13,233 nt of DNA from Lachnospira sp. UBA4346. GTDB lineage: Bacteria; Bacillota; Clostridia; Lachnospirales; Lachnospiraceae. Shown one piece after another: positions 12,980-13,233 of this stretch (positions within the stretch are counted from its first letter, which is position 1; every line of letters begins with the position of its first letter). Location of the stretch: contig DGTC01000018.1 in the NCBI GenBank assembly GCA_002394205.1, forward strand, positions 1 to 13,233, read 5' to 3'. The notes under the pieces were generated by a model, which worked only from the letters and a program-made list of their open reading frames with translations, did no database searches and had not been told where the DNA came from. The translations under genes and the position numbers were made by a program.

Positions 12980-13233
12980 TTAAAATTCAAGACCAGCTTC
13001 ACGAGCTGCGTCTGCTAATGCTTTTACTTTACCCTGATATACGAAACCGCCTCTGTCGTATACAACTGTTGTGATACCCTTTTCAAGAGCTCTCTTTGCA
13101 ACAACTTTACCTACAACTGCAGCAGCATCTACGTTGTTCGTCTTCTCACATTCAGCCTTAACTTCTTTATCAAGAGTTGATGCTGAAACAAGTGTCTTAG
13201 CAACTGTGTCGTCAATAATCTGAGCGTACATAT
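12980..13233 (-). CDS. rplR: Large-subunit ribosomal protein L18 (C-terminal fragment)
   Basis: L18 binds 5S rRNA and brings it into the 50S central protuberance. The visible 83 complete codons begin at an internal methionine (MYAQIIDD) and end in AREAGLEF, the typical L18 C-terminus. TLVSASTLDK, VGKVVAKRALEKGI and VYDRGGFVYQGKVKALADA are conserved L18 segments. About 38 N-terminal residues of a normal 120-residue L18 lie beyond the right edge, so the methionine at 13231 is not the start. The frame continues through the last two bases of the window. Confidence 0.96.
   Translation of the reverse strand, partial: MYAQIIDDTVAKTLVSASTLDKEVKAECEKTNNVDAAAVVGKVVAKRALEKGITTVVYDRGGFVYQGKVKALADAAREAGLEF

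Overview
This window is a ribosomal-protein and transcription/translation housekeeping locus from a low-GC Firmicute. The best fit is a member of the Lachnospiraceae (Clostridium cluster XIVa). The reasons are AT-rich intergenic DNA, strong GGAGG ribosome binding sites, rpsD located inside the alpha operon, an S4 without zinc cysteines and beginning MAVNR, an L17 with a large lysine-rich insertion, a small KOW-domain gene between map and infA, and the order rplQ-ecfA1-ecfA2-ecfT-truA-rplM. The family assignment rests on recalled protein resemblance, not on a search. Every gene lies on the minus strand, so transcription runs from the right edge to the left edge.

In transcription order, the right part (13233 to about 8258) is the end of the spc operon: rplR (partial), rpsE, rpmD, rplO, secY, adk, map, a KOW-domain gene and infA. 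The middle part (8257 to about 4335) is the alpha operon: rpmJ (a 37-residue gene with a GTG start), rpsM, rpsK, rpsD, rpoA and rplQ. It has its own strong promoter in front of rpmJ and ends at a long hairpin after rplQ. The left part (about 4061 to 268) encodes the energy module of an ECF-type vitamin transporter (ecfA1, ecfA2, ecfT) followed by truA, with a promoter in the 746-base gap after rplQ. At the far left a consensus sigma-70-type promoter (TTGACA, 17 bases, TATAAT) and a structured leader precede rplM, of which only the first 19 codons are present.

Together the genes build the small and large ribosomal subunits, the RNA polymerase alpha subunit, the protein export channel, the enzyme that removes initiator methionine, adenylate kinase and initiation factor 1. 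The linked ECF module powers vitamin uptake and TruA modifies tRNA.

The coding content is ordinary and I see no new protein system. The parts worth a second look are non-coding: a heavily structured 310-base gap between rpmJ and rpsM, the long hairpin after rplQ, dyads at the ecfA1 promoter and in the rpoA-rplQ, rpsE-rpmD and secY-adk gaps, and a UP-element-like tract at the promoter of the operon that encodes RpoA. Three of the long stems close completely only as minus-strand RNA, through G-U pairs, which suggests that they act in the transcript.
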